Source of the DNA: Bacteroidales bacterium H3
GTDB lineage: Bacteria > Bacteroidota > Bacteroidia > Bacteroidales > Muribaculaceae
DNA: 64,000 nucleotides
Reading direction: 5' to 3'
Assembly (NCBI GenBank): GCA_001701135.1
Contig: DAAN01000015.1
Coordinates: 31,357 to 95,356, forward strand
The position numbers and the translations under genes are program-made. Position 1 is the first letter of the stretch. Every line of letters starts with the position of its first letter. The notes below the pieces were generated by a model. It did no database searches, was not told where the DNA came from, and saw nothing but the letters and a program-made list of their open reading frames with translations. Below, one piece after another: positions 16,551 to 26,026 of the stretch.

Positions 16551-16882
16551 TTCAATCAAGAAAATATCTCGAAGATATTTTACACGCTATTTCCGACATC
16601 GAAATGGCAGAAGAGCGTTTTGGCCGGCAATATGATGTTTTTGAAAATGATGTGATTTTTCGAAAATTTGTTGAACGCAATATCGAAATCCTGGGAGAAG
16701 CCGTTAATCGTATTTTGAAAATTCAGCCCGACATAAAGATTACGTCTGCCCGTAAAATAGTCGACACCCGTAATTATGTAATTCATGCATACGATTCGCT
16801 CAAACCCGACATCTTATGGGCGATTGTAATCAATCACATACCACGGCTGAAATCCGATGTACTACATTTGCTTAACGTCTGA
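16543..16882 (+). pseudogene. HEPN toxin (HepT-like), frameshifted near its start
   Basis: Starts with ATG at 16543, overlapping the antitoxin stop. The first codons give MDNSIKK; the frame is then lost. Reading one base later after the AAAA run at 16561-16564 gives KYLEDILHAISDIEMAEERF, the usual HEPN N-terminus, and continues to the stop at 16882 with RNIEILGEAVNRI and the R-x4-H ribonuclease motif RNYVIH. Removing one A restores a protein of about 112 residues. The longest intact frame begins inside the domain (ATG 16604, 92 residues). Possibilities: inactivated toxin, slippage-based expression, or a sequencing error. Confidence 0.75.
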
Positions 16883-16972
16883 GAAATGCAGCCTGACAAT
16901 ATGATTATCCTAATCCATGTTGCATCGAGGCAGTGTAGGGGATTTTGACGTGGGAATTTGATGGAGGAGATG

Positions 16973-17003
16973 TTGGGGATTTGACGGTTTATTTGTAACT
17001 TTG
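16973..17003 (+). promoter_or_regulatory. lysS operon promoter
   Basis: TTGG (16973-16976), 19 bp, TAACTTTG (16996-17003). Gives a leader of about 80 nt before lysS. Confidence 0.6.
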
Positions 17004-17090
17004 CCATAAATTTGCAGTTAGGCGTATTTTTAGCTGCAAAGTAATGCCTGAGTGCAGTAAAATAATAGTTTCACGAAATATTTCAGTGCG

Positions 17091-18881
17091 ATGAATATAC
17101 TTGAACTGAGCGAGCAAGAGATTGTGCGCCGCGGATCGCTTGACCAGATGCGCGCAATGGGTATCAATCCCTATCCTGCTGCAGAGTTTCCCGTCAATGC
17201 CCACACCGATGAGATCAAATCCACATTCGTCGATCCCGAGACCGACGCCGAGGGGAACCCTGTTGGTCCCCGCCGCCAGGTGACGGTGGCAGGCCGCGTG
17301 ATGGGGCGCCGCATCATGGGCAAGGCCTCGTTTATGGAGCTTCAGGATGCCAACGGACGCATCCAGGTCTATATCAACCGTGACGAGATCTGCCCCGGCG
17401 AAGACAAGGAGATGTATAACACCGTGTTCAAGAAACTGCTCGACATCGGCGACTTCGTGGGCGTGGAGGGCTACGTGTTCCGCACACAGACCGGCGAGAT
17501 CTCCATTCACGCACAGAAAATCACCGTGTTGAGCAAGTCGCTCCGTCCCCTCCCAATCGTGAAAGTAAAGGATGGCGTCACCTACGACGCTTTCGACGAC
17601 CCCGAGCTGCGCTACCGCCGCCGATATGTCGACCTTGTGGTCAACGACGGCGTAAAGGAGATTTTCATCAAGCGCACCCGCGTGTTCAACTCCATGCGCA
17701 ACTATTTCAATGAGCATGGCTACATGGAGGTGGAGACCCCGATACTTCAGCCGATACCCGGCGGCGCATCGGCCCGTCCCTTCATCACACACCACAATGC
17801 CCTCGACATACCTCTCTACATGCGCATCGCCGACGAACTTTACCTCAAGCGTCTTATCGTGGGCGGTTTCGAAGGTGTCTACGAGTTCTCGAAAAACTTC
17901 CGCAACGAGGGCATGGACCGCACCCACAACCCCGAGTTCACATGCATGGAGATCTACGTCTCCTATAAAGATTACAACTGGATGATGGACTTCACCGAAA
18001 AGATGCTCGAGCGTATATGCCTCGAAGTCAACGGCACCGACTCGGTGAAGGTGGGCGACAACGTGATTTCGTTCAAGGCGCCTTTCCCCCGCGTGACCAT
18101 GCGCGACGCCATCCTCGAGCACACCGGTTTCGACATCAACGACAAAACCGAAGATGAATTGCGCGCCGCTGCCCGCGGCATGGGCATCGAGGTTGACGAC
18201 ACCATGGGTAAGGGCAAACTCATCGACGAGATTTTCGGCGAGAAATGCGAGGGTACCTACATACAGCCCACATTCATCATCGACTACCCGATAGAGATGT
18301 CGCCCCTGACAAAGCGTCACCGCGACAACCCCCAGCTCACCGAACGTTTCGAGCTGATGGTCAACGGCAAGGAACTGGCCAACGCCTACTCCGAGCTTAA
18401 CGACCCCATCGACCAGTATGAGCGCTTCGTGGAGCAGATGCGCCTTTCGGAGAAGGGCGATGACGAAGCCATGATCATCGACCACGATTTCATCCGCGCT
18501 CTCGAATACGGCATGCCCCCCACATCGGGAATGGGCATCGGCATGGACCGTCTGGTGATGCTCATGACCGGACAGACCACCATTCAGGAAGTGCTGCTCT
18601 TCCCGCAGATGCGCCCCGAAAAGATTGCCCGCCGCGACAAAGAGGAAGCTTTCACCGCCGTAGGCGTGCCCGCCGAGTGGGTAGCCCCCGTGCAGAAAGC
18701 CGGATTCCTCACCGTTGAGGCTCTTGCAGCCGCCGTTCCCGGCAAGCTGCAGCAGGAACTGCTGGGCATCAATAAGAAATATAAGCTGCAGCTCAAAAAT
18801 CCCGCTCCCGACGACATCAAGGCATGGGTAGCGGCAGCCCGTGAGAAATACCCCGTGCTCACCGAAGGGCTCGACAAATAA
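17091..18881 (+). CDS. lysS: Lysyl-tRNA synthetase (class II)
   Basis: 596 residues. Charges tRNA-Lys. An OB-fold anticodon domain (about 60-165; [21 protein letters not shown]) is followed by the class II catalytic core with motif 1 ([26 protein letters not shown]), motif 2 ([20 protein letters not shown]) and motif 3 ([11 protein letters not shown]). It exceeds the usual 500 or so residues by a C-terminal extension (about 520-596, [22 protein letters not shown]), which I recall from other Bacteroidetes enzymes. First gene of a plus-strand run, with gpsA 16 bp downstream. Confidence 0.97.
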   Translation: MNILELSEQEIVRRGSLDQMRAMGINPYPAAEFPVNAHTDEIKSTFVDPETDAEGNPVGPRRQVTVAGRVMGRRIMGKASFMELQDANGRIQVYINRDEICPGEDKEMYNTVFKKLLDIGDFVGVEGYVFRTQTGEISIHAQKITVLSKSLRPLPIVKVKDGVTYDAFDDPELRYRRRYVDLVVNDGVKEIFIKRTRVFNSMRNYFNEHGYMEVETPILQPIPGGASARPFITHHNALDIPLYMRIADELYLKRLIVGGFEGVYEFSKNFRNEGMDRTHNPEFTCMEIYVSYKDYNWMMDFTEKMLERICLEVNGTDSVKVGDNVISFKAPFPRVTMRDAILEHTGFDINDKTEDELRAAARGMGIEVDDTMGKGKLIDEIFGEKCEGTYIQPTFIIDYPIEMSPLTKRHRDNPQLTERFELMVNGKELANAYSELNDPIDQYERFVEQMRLSEKGDDEAMIIDHDFIRALEYGMPPTSGMGIGMDRLVMLMTGQTTIQEVLLFPQMRPEKIARRDKEEAFTAVGVPAEWVAPVQKAGFLTVEALAAAVPGKLQQELLGINKKYKLQLKNPAPDDIKAWVAAAREKYPVLTEGLDK

Positions 18882-18897
18882 CCAAAATCGTCAAGCC

Positions 18898-19905
18898 ATG
18901 AATTGCAATAACTTTCCGGGTCGCGTGGCTGTGATGGGCGGCGGAAGCTGGGCCACCGCTCTTGCCAAGTTGCTGCTGAAGAAAAGCGACTCCATAATAT
19001 GGTATATGCGGCGCGACGACCGCATCGAGGAGTTCAGGCAATTAGGCCATAACCCCGCATATCTCACCGACGTGCAGTTCGATGTGAACCGCATCACATT
19101 CTCGTCGGACATCAACGAAGTGGCGTGCATCGCCGACACCCTTGTGCTGGTGATGCCCTCGCCCTATTTCAAGAGTCACCTGGCCAAACTCACCGCCGAC
19201 ATCTCGGACAAACACATCGTGTCGGCCGTCAAGGGCATCGTGCCCGACGAGAACATGCTCGTCACCGACTACATGATGGAGCACTTCGGAGTCAAGCGCG
19301 ACCACTGCCTGGTGATTTCAGGCCCCTGCCACGCCGAGGAAGTGGCGCTCGACCGCCCCAGCTATCTCACCGTAGGATGCGACAACATCGAGGTGGCGCA
19401 GCGTTTCGGCGACCTGCTCTGCGGCAGCCGAAATTGCCATGCCATACCCTCGACCGACGTCGACGGCATCGAATATGCAGGCGTGATGAAAAACATCTAC
19501 GCCATAGCAGCCGGCATCGTCCACGGCATGAAGCGCGGCGACAATTTCCTGGCAATGCTCGTTTCCAACGCCATCCGGGAGATGCAGATGTTTCTCGACG
19601 CCGTGAATCCGCGACCGCGTCAGATCTGCGACTCCGTATATCTCGGCGACCTGCTGGTTACGGCCTATTCCCGCTTCTCGCGCAACCACAATTTCGGTTC
19701 CATGATAGGCAAAGGCTACTCGGTGAGCGCCGCCCGCATGGAAATGGAGCAGACCGCCGAGGGATACTACGGCGCCAAGTGCATCCACGAAATCAATGCC
19801 GAGTATGAGGTCTACATGCCCATAGCCTCGGCAGTCTACGACATTCTCTACCGGCGCGTGCGGCCCGAATACGCCATCAACCGCATCGCCGACAAACTTT
19901 CCTGA
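18898..19905 (+). CDS. gpsA: NAD(P)-dependent glycerol-3-phosphate dehydrogenase
   Basis: 335 residues from the ATG at 18898; the open frame upstream overlaps lysS and is not used. Makes sn-glycerol 3-phosphate for phospholipid synthesis from dihydroxyacetone phosphate. It has the N-terminal GGGSWATALAKLL dinucleotide motif, the VSAVKGIVPDENMLVTDYM region, SGPCHAEEVA and the catalytic-lysine segment GVMKNIYAIAAGIVHGMKRGDN. 16 bp after lysS and 12 bp before the ABC gene, so probably one operon. Confidence 0.96.
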   Translation: MNCNNFPGRVAVMGGGSWATALAKLLLKKSDSIIWYMRRDDRIEEFRQLGHNPAYLTDVQFDVNRITFSSDINEVACIADTLVLVMPSPYFKSHLAKLTADISDKHIVSAVKGIVPDENMLVTDYMMEHFGVKRDHCLVISGPCHAEEVALDRPSYLTVGCDNIEVAQRFGDLLCGSRNCHAIPSTDVDGIEYAGVMKNIYAIAAGIVHGMKRGDNFLAMLVSNAIREMQMFLDAVNPRPRQICDSVYLGDLLVTAYSRFSRNHNFGSMIGKGYSVSAARMEMEQTAEGYYGAKCIHEINAEYEVYMPIASAVYDILYRRVRPEYAINRIADKLS

Positions 19906-19917
19906 CCCGCGAAGAAT

Positions 19918-20610
19918 ATGATCAGCATGCGCGGCATACGCAAGAGTTTCGACCGCCTGGAGGTGCTCCGGGGGGTGGATCTTGATGTCAACGCAGGCGA
20001 AATCCTCTCTATCGTGGGCGCCAGCGGAGCCGGAAAGACCACACTGCTGCAGATACTCGGCACACTCGAACGCCCCGACAGCGGCAGCGTCACCTACGAC
20101 GGCACCGACGTGCTCGCCATGAGTCAGCGCCAGCTGGCACGGTTCCGCAACCGCAACATCGGCTTCGTGTTTCAGTTTCACCAGCTGCTCCCCGAGTTCA
20201 CCATGCTCGAGAACGTGGCCATGCCCGCCCTCATCGGCGGAGAGAGCCGCGCCGAAGCCTTCCGCCGCGCCACCGACCTGATAGGCTACCTCGGCCTTGC
20301 CGACCGCGCGTCGCACCGCCCCGCGCAACTATCGGGAGGCGAGCGCCAGCGCGCCGCAGTGGCCCGCTCGCTCATCAACAACCCCTCGGTGATACTTGCC
20401 GACGAACCCTCGGGAAGCCTCGACTCGGCCAACCGCCGCGAGCTTTACGACCTCTTCTTCCGTCTGCGCGACGAACGCGGACACACTTTCGTCATCGTCA
20501 CCCACGACGAGTCGCTGGCCGCCAGAAGCAACCGCGTGATCCACATAGCCGACGGCCTGATCTCACCCGAAACGAAAGCGCCGGCATCGGACCGCGCCGC
20601 CAACCGTTGA
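19918..20610 (+). CDS. LolD-like ABC transporter ATP-binding protein
   Basis: 230 residues with a full nucleotide-binding fold: Walker [10 protein letters not shown] (about 35-43), Q-loop [12 protein letters not shown], signature [15 protein letters not shown], Walker [13 protein letters not shown] and switch histidine VIVTHD. The [11 protein letters not shown] segment is typical of the LolD/MacB subfamily, which drives lipoprotein release from the inner membrane. The permease partner is not in the window, so LolD is the best guess rather than proven. Confidence 0.88.
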   Translation: MISMRGIRKSFDRLEVLRGVDLDVNAGEILSIVGASGAGKTTLLQILGTLERPDSGSVTYDGTDVLAMSQRQLARFRNRNIGFVFQFHQLLPEFTMLENVAMPALIGGESRAEAFRRATDLIGYLGLADRASHRPAQLSGGERQRAAVARSLINNPSVILADEPSGSLDSANRRELYDLFFRLRDERGHTFVIVTHDESLAARSNRVIHIADGLISPETKAPASDRAANR

Positions 20611-20620
20611 TACACCGCCG

Positions 20621-21340
20621 ATGAGACGCTCCCGCCACATAATAAAGTATCTCAAGGACGCCATCGCCTCCTTTGCGATTGTCTTTCTGGCCGCGACACA
20701 CCACGGATGCCGCGACGAGGGGGACATGGAGGTCAACATCCCCGTGAACTACGACATCGTGGAGGTGGCCTCGGTCAGCCCCGCCGAGACCGTGCTCAAT
20801 CTCTGGCGCCCCGACGCCGACAGCCCCGTGGTGCTCACCTGCCACGGTTCTAATCCCATCAGCAACTCGGCAAAACATATCCGCCCCGGCATGTGCGTAC
20901 TGGCCGGTTACTCCTACACCGACGGCCGAGTCCCCTACCAGTCGGGGGCCGTGACGATCCGTTCTTTCTCATATATCAACAACATCAAAGCCCGCAAGAT
21001 CAACATCGGCGCCTCCGTGACAAACTGGGATGCCGACCCAGTGGAGCTGTGGAGCATATGGCGCGGCGGCACACGCATTTTCATGCGTCTGAGCCTCCCC
21101 TATACCGAGGAACCGCGCTTTTTCTCTATGGTGATCGATCCCGCCACGGAGTCAGACCCGGTGCCGACACTTCTGCTCTGGCATGAACGCGCCACCCACT
21201 CCCCCACATTCGACCGCCGGTATTTCGCCGCCTGCGACATCGCCACGCTCTGGAAGGATGACGCAGTGGAAGGCGTGAAAGTGCGCGTGGCCAATTCTCT
21301 CAATCCGTCGCAATGCGAGTTCATATTCATGAAACAATGA
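20621..21340 (+). CDS. Hypothetical exported protein, possible lipoprotein
   Basis: 239 residues. The N-terminus is basic (MRRSRHIIKYLKD) then hydrophobic (AIASFAIVFLAAT), ending HHGCRDEGD, which could be a weak lipoprotein signal. The rest looks like beta-strands (VILTCHGSNPISNSAKHIRPGMCVLAGY..., KINIGASVTNW..PVELWSIW). I do not recognise a family. Its last 4 bp overlap the start of the glutaminyl cyclase gene (ATGA), so the two are translationally coupled. Confidence 0.6.
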   Translation: MRRSRHIIKYLKDAIASFAIVFLAATHHGCRDEGDMEVNIPVNYDIVEVASVSPAETVLNLWRPDADSPVVLTCHGSNPISNSAKHIRPGMCVLAGYSYTDGRVPYQSGAVTIRSFSYINNIKARKINIGASVTNWDADPVELWSIWRGGTRIFMRLSLPYTEEPRFFSMVIDPATESDPVPTLLLWHERATHSPTFDRRYFAACDIATLWKDDAVEGVKVRVANSLNPSQCEFIFMKQ

Positions 21341-22326
21341 TCAAATCAGCACTTCCGGCTCTGTTCCTGACCCTCGCCCTCACCGCATGCGGTTCCCGCA
21401 AAGGCGCCGACACCGACCGCGACACCGACTCGGCCGCTGCCGTGCCGGTCGCTGTGGCCGACGCCGACTCAGCCATGAGCTACGTGGCCCGGCAGGTTGC
21501 CTTCGGACCGCGCACACCCGGCAGCGAGGCTCACCGCGAGTGCCGTTCATGGCTCGCCGGGAAACTCACATCATTGGGCGTGGAGAATGTCGCCGTCAGT
21601 GAGGAGGCAGTGACAACCACCGACGGCGTCGGCCGCACCGTCTACAACATATTCGGCTCCATCAACCCCGGCGCCACCCGGCGCGTGCTCCTCCTTGCCC
21701 ATTACGACACTCGTCCGCACGCCGACGAGGATCCCGATCCCTCCAACCGCTCCACCCCTCTCGACGGTGCCAACGACGGCGCCTCGGGCGTGGCCGTGCT
21801 GCTCGATGTGGCGCGTGCGCTACGCGCCAACCCCGTCGACTCCATCGGCGTTGACATCCTCCTGACCGACCTTGAGGATTCCGGCACCGATGGCGATGAC
21901 ACAAGCTGGTGCCTCGGCACCCAGAAATGGGTGGAGAACATGCCCTACACCGACGGCAATCTTCCCGCCTATGGCATCCTGCTCGACATGGTGGGCGGTC
22001 GCGACGCGCGCTTCAACCGCGAGATGATTTCCGACAGCTATGCCCGCCACATCTGCGACAAAGTCTGGGCCGTGGCAGCCGCCTCAGGCCTGTCGGCGCG
22101 CTTCCCCAACGAGCGCGGCGGCGCTGTGATCGACGACCATCTCTACATCAACCGCGCAGGCATCCCCTGCATCGACATTATAGAAAACGCCAACCCGGCC
22201 ACCGGCTCATTCAACCCCACATGGCACACACTCGGCGACAACATCGGGGCTATCGACCCCGCCACCCTCGCCGCCGTGAGTCAGGTGGTGCTGAACACTC
22301 TGGCCCGCGAGGCCGGTAAATTCTGA
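21337..22326 (+). CDS. Glutaminyl-peptide cyclotransferase-like M28 lipoprotein
   Basis: 329 residues from the ATG at 21337, which overlaps the previous stop. The lipoprotein signal is clear (LFLTLALTACGS). The M28-type zinc fold shows the three ligand regions LLAHYDTRPHADEDPDP, LDGANDGASGVAVLLDVARAL and DILLTDLEDSG. The YDTRPH..DPDPS and DGANDGASG wording matches bacterial type II glutaminyl cyclases such as that of Porphyromonas gingivalis rather than general aminopeptidases. That enzyme converts N-terminal glutamine of exported proteins to pyroglutamate, a common modification in Bacteroidetes. An aminopeptidase remains possible. SufE follows after 8 bp. Confidence 0.85.
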   Translation: MIKSALPALFLTLALTACGSRKGADTDRDTDSAAAVPVAVADADSAMSYVARQVAFGPRTPGSEAHRECRSWLAGKLTSLGVENVAVSEEAVTTTDGVGRTVYNIFGSINPGATRRVLLLAHYDTRPHADEDPDPSNRSTPLDGANDGASGVAVLLDVARALRANPVDSIGVDILLTDLEDSGTDGDDTSWCLGTQKWVENMPYTDGNLPAYGILLDMVGGRDARFNREMISDSYARHICDKVWAVAAASGLSARFPNERGGAVIDDHLYINRAGIPCIDIIENANPATGSFNPTWHTLGDNIGAIDPATLAAVSQVVLNTLAREAGKF

Positions 22327-22334
22327 ACAACACT

Positions 22335-22778
22335 ATGACCATCAACGAAAAGCAAGACGAACTTATCGACGAGCTCTCCGGTCTCGACGACTGGATGGAC
22401 CGTTACAGCTACATAATCGACCTGGGCAACCAGCTCCCCGCCATCGACGAATCGCTCAAGACTCCCTCTCACCTCATCGAAGGATGCCAGAGCCGCGTAT
22501 GGCTCGACGCCCGGCTCTCTCCCGAGGGGAAAGTAGAGTTCACCGCCGACTCCGACGCCATCATCGTCAAAGGGATTATCTCGATGCTAATCGATGTGCT
22601 CAACGGCCACACTCCTCAGGAAATCCTCGACGCCGACCTCTATTTCATCGACCGTATCGGCCTGTCGGAACACCTCTCCCCCACCCGCTCCAACGGCCTG
22701 CTGGCCATGGTGAAGCAGATGCGCCTCTATGCCACCGCTTTCCGCGAGCTCCAGCTGGCAGGCAAGTCACCCGTCTGA
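22335..22778 (+). CDS. sufE: SufE-family sulfur acceptor protein
   Basis: 147 residues, normal length. SufE accepts sulfur from the cysteine desulfurase SufS for iron-sulfur cluster assembly. DDWMDRYSYIIDLGNQLP is the typical opening, and the active cysteine is in LIEGCQSRVWL (about residue 51). The GIISMLIDVLNGHTPQEIL segment is also conserved. Second to last gene of the lysS-side run, just after the glutaminyl cyclase. Confidence 0.95.
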   Translation: MTINEKQDELIDELSGLDDWMDRYSYIIDLGNQLPAIDESLKTPSHLIEGCQSRVWLDARLSPEGKVEFTADSDAIIVKGIISMLIDVLNGHTPQEILDADLYFIDRIGLSEHLSPTRSNGLLAMVKQMRLYATAFRELQLAGKSPV

Positions 22779-22819
22779 CCCACCCCGACTCAATATTCAT
22801 TCAATCTTAAAATAATTCC

Positions 22820-24355
22820 ATGTTCAAGAACCACCCCCACGGACTGATTCCTGCCGCGCTCTCCAACATGGGCGAGCGTTTCGGCTACTACATCATGAAC
22901 GCCGTGCTTGTGCTTTTCCTCTGTTCGAAATTCGGGCTCAGCGAAGAGACCAGCGCACTGATCTACTCTTTCTTCTACGCCGGCATCTACATCCTCAGCC
23001 TCGTAGGCGGTCTCATCGCCGACCGCACCCGCAACTACAAGGGCACCATCATCGCCGGTCTCATAGTGATGACCCTCGGCTACATTGTGCTCGCATTTCC
23101 TATCCTCGCCACAGCCGAGAACACCACCTGGCTGCTTACCCTCACCGCCGTAGCCCTTTTCCTGATAGCATTCGGCAACGGCCTCTTCAAAGGCAACCTG
23201 CAGGCCATCGTGGGTCAGCTCTATGACAATCCGCGCTATTCGGCGCAACGCGACTCCGGCTTCCAGATTTTCTACGTGTTCATCAACATCGGCGGTCTGA
23301 TTGCTCCGTTCGTTGCTCCCATGCTCCGCTCATGGTGGCTCGACGTGAACGGCATGGTCTACAATGCCCAGTTCCCCGCCATGTGCCATCAGTTCCTGAG
23401 TGTCACCGACTCGGCCAACAATATCAACGCCGACCAGCTCTACGCCCTGGCCTCATCCGTGGGGTGCCAGAGCATGGATCAGCTGCGTGAGTTCTGTGCA
23501 GAGTATCTCAATGTGTTCAACACCGGCATCCACTATTCGTTCATAGCATCTGTGGGCGCCATGATCATCTCGCTCTGCATCTTCCTGTGGGCCAAGAAAG
23601 GCCTTCCCACACCTGCCAAGAAAGAGGCCGTCGAGAGTGTGAAATATACAGCCGAAGAGAAAGCCGCCATGGCCAAGGAGATCCGCCAGCGCATGTATGC
23701 ACTCTTCGCAGTGCTCGGCATCGCCATCTTCTTCTGGTTCTCGTTCCATCAGAACGGCACCTCCATGTCGCTCTTTGCCCGTGACTTTGTCGACACCTCG
23801 GCCATAGCGCCTGAAATCTGGCAGTCGGTCAATCCATTCTTCGTGATTGTCCTCACCCCGATAATCATGGCCATCTTCGCATCGCTCAGCCGCCGCGGCA
23901 AAGCCATCTCCACACCCAAGAAAATCGCCATAGGCATGGGTCTGGCCGGCGTGGCCTATCTCTTCCTCACCATCTTCTCACTCGTCGAGAACTACCCCTC
24001 GGGCACCGAGTTCCGCGCCATGGTCGAAGCGGGCGAGCCTATCGTCAAGGCCGGCTGGTGGGTGTTGATCCTCTACTATTTCTTCATGACCGTGGCCGAG
24101 CTGTTCATCTCGCCCCTTGGCCTCTCGTTTGTGTCGAAAGTTGCGCCCAAACACCTTCAGGGTCTCTGCCAGGGCCTTTGGCTCGGCGCCACCGCCGTGG
24201 GCAACCTTCTCCTCTGGATCGGCCCGCTGATCTATAACAAAGCTCCCATCTGGGTGGCATGGGCAGTGTTCCTGGCCGTCTGCCTCATATCCATGGGCGT
24301 GATGTTCGCCATGCTCCGCTGGCTCGAACGTGTCACCGCCGACACCGCCGCCTGA
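22820..24355 (+). CDS. POT-family proton-dependent oligopeptide transporter
   Basis: 511 residues with about 12-14 membrane helices. The opening NHPHGLIPAALSNMGERFGYYIMNAVL includes the ExxER-like motif of proton-coupled peptide transporters, and FKGNLQAIVGQLYDNPRYSAQRDSGFQIFYVFINIGG corresponds to the POT signature. A central cytoplasmic loop (about 265-295, KKEAVESVKYTAEEKAAMAKE) is normal. Imports di- and tripeptides with protons in known members. It ends in a strong bidirectional terminator. Confidence 0.93.
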   Translation: MFKNHPHGLIPAALSNMGERFGYYIMNAVLVLFLCSKFGLSEETSALIYSFFYAGIYILSLVGGLIADRTRNYKGTIIAGLIVMTLGYIVLAFPILATAENTTWLLTLTAVALFLIAFGNGLFKGNLQAIVGQLYDNPRYSAQRDSGFQIFYVFINIGGLIAPFVAPMLRSWWLDVNGMVYNAQFPAMCHQFLSVTDSANNINADQLYALASSVGCQSMDQLREFCAEYLNVFNTGIHYSFIASVGAMIISLCIFLWAKKGLPTPAKKEAVESVKYTAEEKAAMAKEIRQRMYALFAVLGIAIFFWFSFHQNGTSMSLFARDFVDTSAIAPEIWQSVNPFFVIVLTPIIMAIFASLSRRGKAISTPKKIAIGMGLAGVAYLFLTIFSLVENYPSGTEFRAMVEAGEPIVKAGWWVLILYYFFMTVAELFISPLGLSFVSKVAPKHLQGLCQGLWLGATAVGNLLLWIGPLIYNKAPIWVAWAVFLAVCLISMGVMFAMLRWLERVTADTAA

Positions 24356-24379
24356 CATCTTTCTGAATAGTTACTGAAC

Positions 24380-24429
24380 AACAGCAAACCCAATGTATGG
24401 CATTCACGCTTTCCATTGGGTTTGCTGTT
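24380..24429. terminator. Bidirectional terminator, 16-bp perfect stem
   Basis: AACAGCAAACCCAATG (24380-24395) and its exact complement (24414-24429) lie between the convergent peptide transporter and cobalamin adenosyltransferase genes and can serve both. Confidence 0.8.
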
Positions 24430-24473
24430 ATTGTAAGTTGCTGATATTGTAAGTATACATGGAAGAGGCACCG

Positions 24474-25022
24474 TCAGGGCTGCCACTCAATCTCGGGGGT
24501 TGAGGTGAGATGGTTGAGATAACGGGCAAGAGTGAACAGATAGTCCGACAGACGGTTCACATAGGTTATGACCCGGGGATCTACCGCGGCCACGCGTGTC
24601 AGGGCGATAATGCGGCGTTCGGCGCGGCGACACACAGTGCGCGCCACATTGGCCTGCGCGGCCGCCTCGCACCCTCCGGGGAGTATAAACGCCCTCTGAG
24701 GTTTCAGATGCGAATTGAGCCGGTCAATCTCATCTTCAAGGAGTTTCACATCGGCGTCGCTGAGATTCTGCGCCTCAAGCGAAGGATTGTCGGAATTGTC
24801 AGTAGCAAGATAGGCCCCGATGTTGAACAGTTTGTTTTGCACCGTGTGCAGGAGCACCGCCGACGAGGCATCGGTCTGCGCGTCGGCGGCCAGCAGGCCG
24901 AGCCAGCTGTTGAGTTCGTCGACCGTGCCGTAGCTTTCAAGACGTTCGGAGGCTTTGCTGACGCGTTTGCCCCCAACCAGCGAAGTAGTGCCTGTGTCGC
25001 CGGTGCGTGTGTAGATTTTCAT
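24474..25022 (-). CDS. PduO-type cob(I)alamin adenosyltransferase
   Basis: 182 residues, all-helical PduO/CobA2 family. Transfers adenosyl from ATP to reduced cobalamin to make coenzyme B12. The N-terminal ATP loop TRTGDTGTTSLVGGKRVSK and the C-terminal RRAERRI and VNRLSDYLFTLARY motifs are intact. It is the only B12 enzyme in the window and fits with the riboswitch-controlled gene and the BtuG-like propellers at 44-50 kb, though not physically linked to them. 22 bp downstream of LOG. Confidence 0.95.
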   Translation of the reverse strand: MKIYTRTGDTGTTSLVGGKRVSKASERLESYGTVDELNSWLGLLAADAQTDASSAVLLHTVQNKLFNIGAYLATDNSDNPSLEAQNLSDADVKLLEDEIDRLNSHLKPQRAFILPGGCEAAAQANVARTVCRRAERRIIALTRVAAVDPRVITYVNRLSDYLFTLARYLNHLTSTPEIEWQP

Positions 25023-25044
25023 AAGCTAAGGTGGAAGAGAAATA

Positions 25045-25584
25045 TCAGATATGCGACTGACGCTCCAGAGCTGTGCAAAGCGCCTCGGGCGAGTCGTGGA
25101 AATGGATACATTCGAGCGTGCCGGCATTCACCAGCCCCAGGGAATGCATCTTTTCGAGCAGCAGACGCAGCGGCTCATAGAGGCCGTCGCGGTCGAGCAG
25201 ATGCACCTGACGCGGCTCGCCGGTGAAAGTGGAGGAGGCAAGCGCCGCAAACAGTTCGTCGAGAGTGCCTATGCCACCTTCAAGAGCCACAAAAGTGTCG
25301 GCATTCTCCTCCATCATCTGCTTACGCTCGTGAAGGGTCTCCACGAGAATGCTAACAGTGTTGTCGGGCGACTGCAATTGCAGCCGTGCGCGCGGCACCA
25401 GACCTATCACCTTGGCGCCGTTGACAGCCGCTGCGTGCGCCACATCGCCCATCATCGAGAGCGACAGACCGCCGTAGACCAGCGTGTGGCCGTTCCGGCC
25501 GATCCATGCTCCCAGAGCACGGGCATCGTCATGGTAAATTTCGGGGATGTCGGCGCGCGCCGAGCAATATACCGCAATTCTCAT
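25045..25584 (-). CDS. LOG-family (TIGR00730) phosphoribohydrolase
   Basis: 179 residues, Rossmann fold. The diagnostic motifs are present: GGLSLSMMGDVAHAA, the LHERKQMM arginine/lysine motif and EGGIGTLDELF (GGxGTxxE). Characterised members release the base from cytokinin-type nucleoside 5'-monophosphates or act on AMP; the bacterial role is usually unknown. A copy of the AGAGCTTGTTTAA element lies 24 bp upstream of its start. Confidence 0.9.
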   Translation of the reverse strand: MRIAVYCSARADIPEIYHDDARALGAWIGRNGHTLVYGGLSLSMMGDVAHAAAVNGAKVIGLVPRARLQLQSPDNTVSILVETLHERKQMMEENADTFVALEGGIGTLDELFAALASSTFTGEPRQVHLLDRDGLYEPLRLLLEKMHSLGLVNAGTLECIHFHDSPEALCTALERQSHI

Positions 25585-25607
25585 AGGTAACTGTTCGAAA
25601 TTATGTT

Positions 25608-25620
25608 AGAGCTTGTTTAA
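25608..25620 (+). repeat. Copy 1 of AGAGCTTGTTTAA intergenic element (core only)
   Basis: AGAGCTTGTTTAA between the DUF2752 gene stop and the LOG gene start. On the coding strand it reads TTAAACAAGCTCT and falls in the LOG leader. Confidence 0.7.
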
Positions 25621-25644
25621 TACAGGTTCCCGACCGCCGACCGG

Positions 25645-26022
25645 TCAGATACCGAGAATATTCCGGATTATCCACCATGCTACAATCACTGCCAACAGAC
25701 CGATCATGGCTCCCACCGACGTCAAGGCACTGTGAATGCGCCGCGCCGATTTCCACGGCAATAGCGGAAGGAGCACCACGGCCAGCGTATAAAGCAACAG
25801 CGGGGGGAGCAGCAGATTGTAGCTCCACGACTCGGCGAATCGCCCCTGCAGGAGGGCATAAAACGCACGTTGCGAACCGCAGCCCGGGCATTGCAGGCCG
25901 GTGAACATCTTCAGCGGGCATCTCGGCAGCAGCCCCGTGACCGAGCAGAACAGAGCATACAGCGCCACAGCGACTGTAGCGACGATTGCCAGCGGCGAAA
26001 TGCGGCGGGGAGCGGCGGACAC
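25645..26022 (-). CDS. DUF2752 membrane protein
   Basis: 125 residues with about three membrane segments (about 10-30, 68-88, 98-120). The family signature CPLKMFTGLQCPGCGSQRA is complete, a cysteine-rich loop after the first helix. Function is unknown. It lies 4 bp after the GYF/CD225 gene and is probably translationally coupled to it; this pairing recurs in Bacteroidales and suggests a joint role at the membrane. Confidence 0.9.
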   Translation of the reverse strand: MSAAPRRISPLAIVATVAVALYALFCSVTGLLPRCPLKMFTGLQCPGCGSQRAFYALLQGRFAESWSYNLLLPPLLLYTLAVVLLPLLPWKSARRIHSALTSVGAMIGLLAVIVAWWIIRNILGI

Positions 26023-26026
26023 GACG

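Noticed and set aside
16093..16900. Integrative element at the tRNA-Ala gene
   Set aside because: The toxin-antitoxin pair lies next to the tRNA, but there is no integrase and I saw no duplicated tRNA 3' end as an attachment site.
16989..18485. 498-residue minus-strand frame opposite lysS
   Set aside because: It lies antisense to an unmistakable lysyl-tRNA synthetase; long antisense frames are common in this GC-rich coding DNA.
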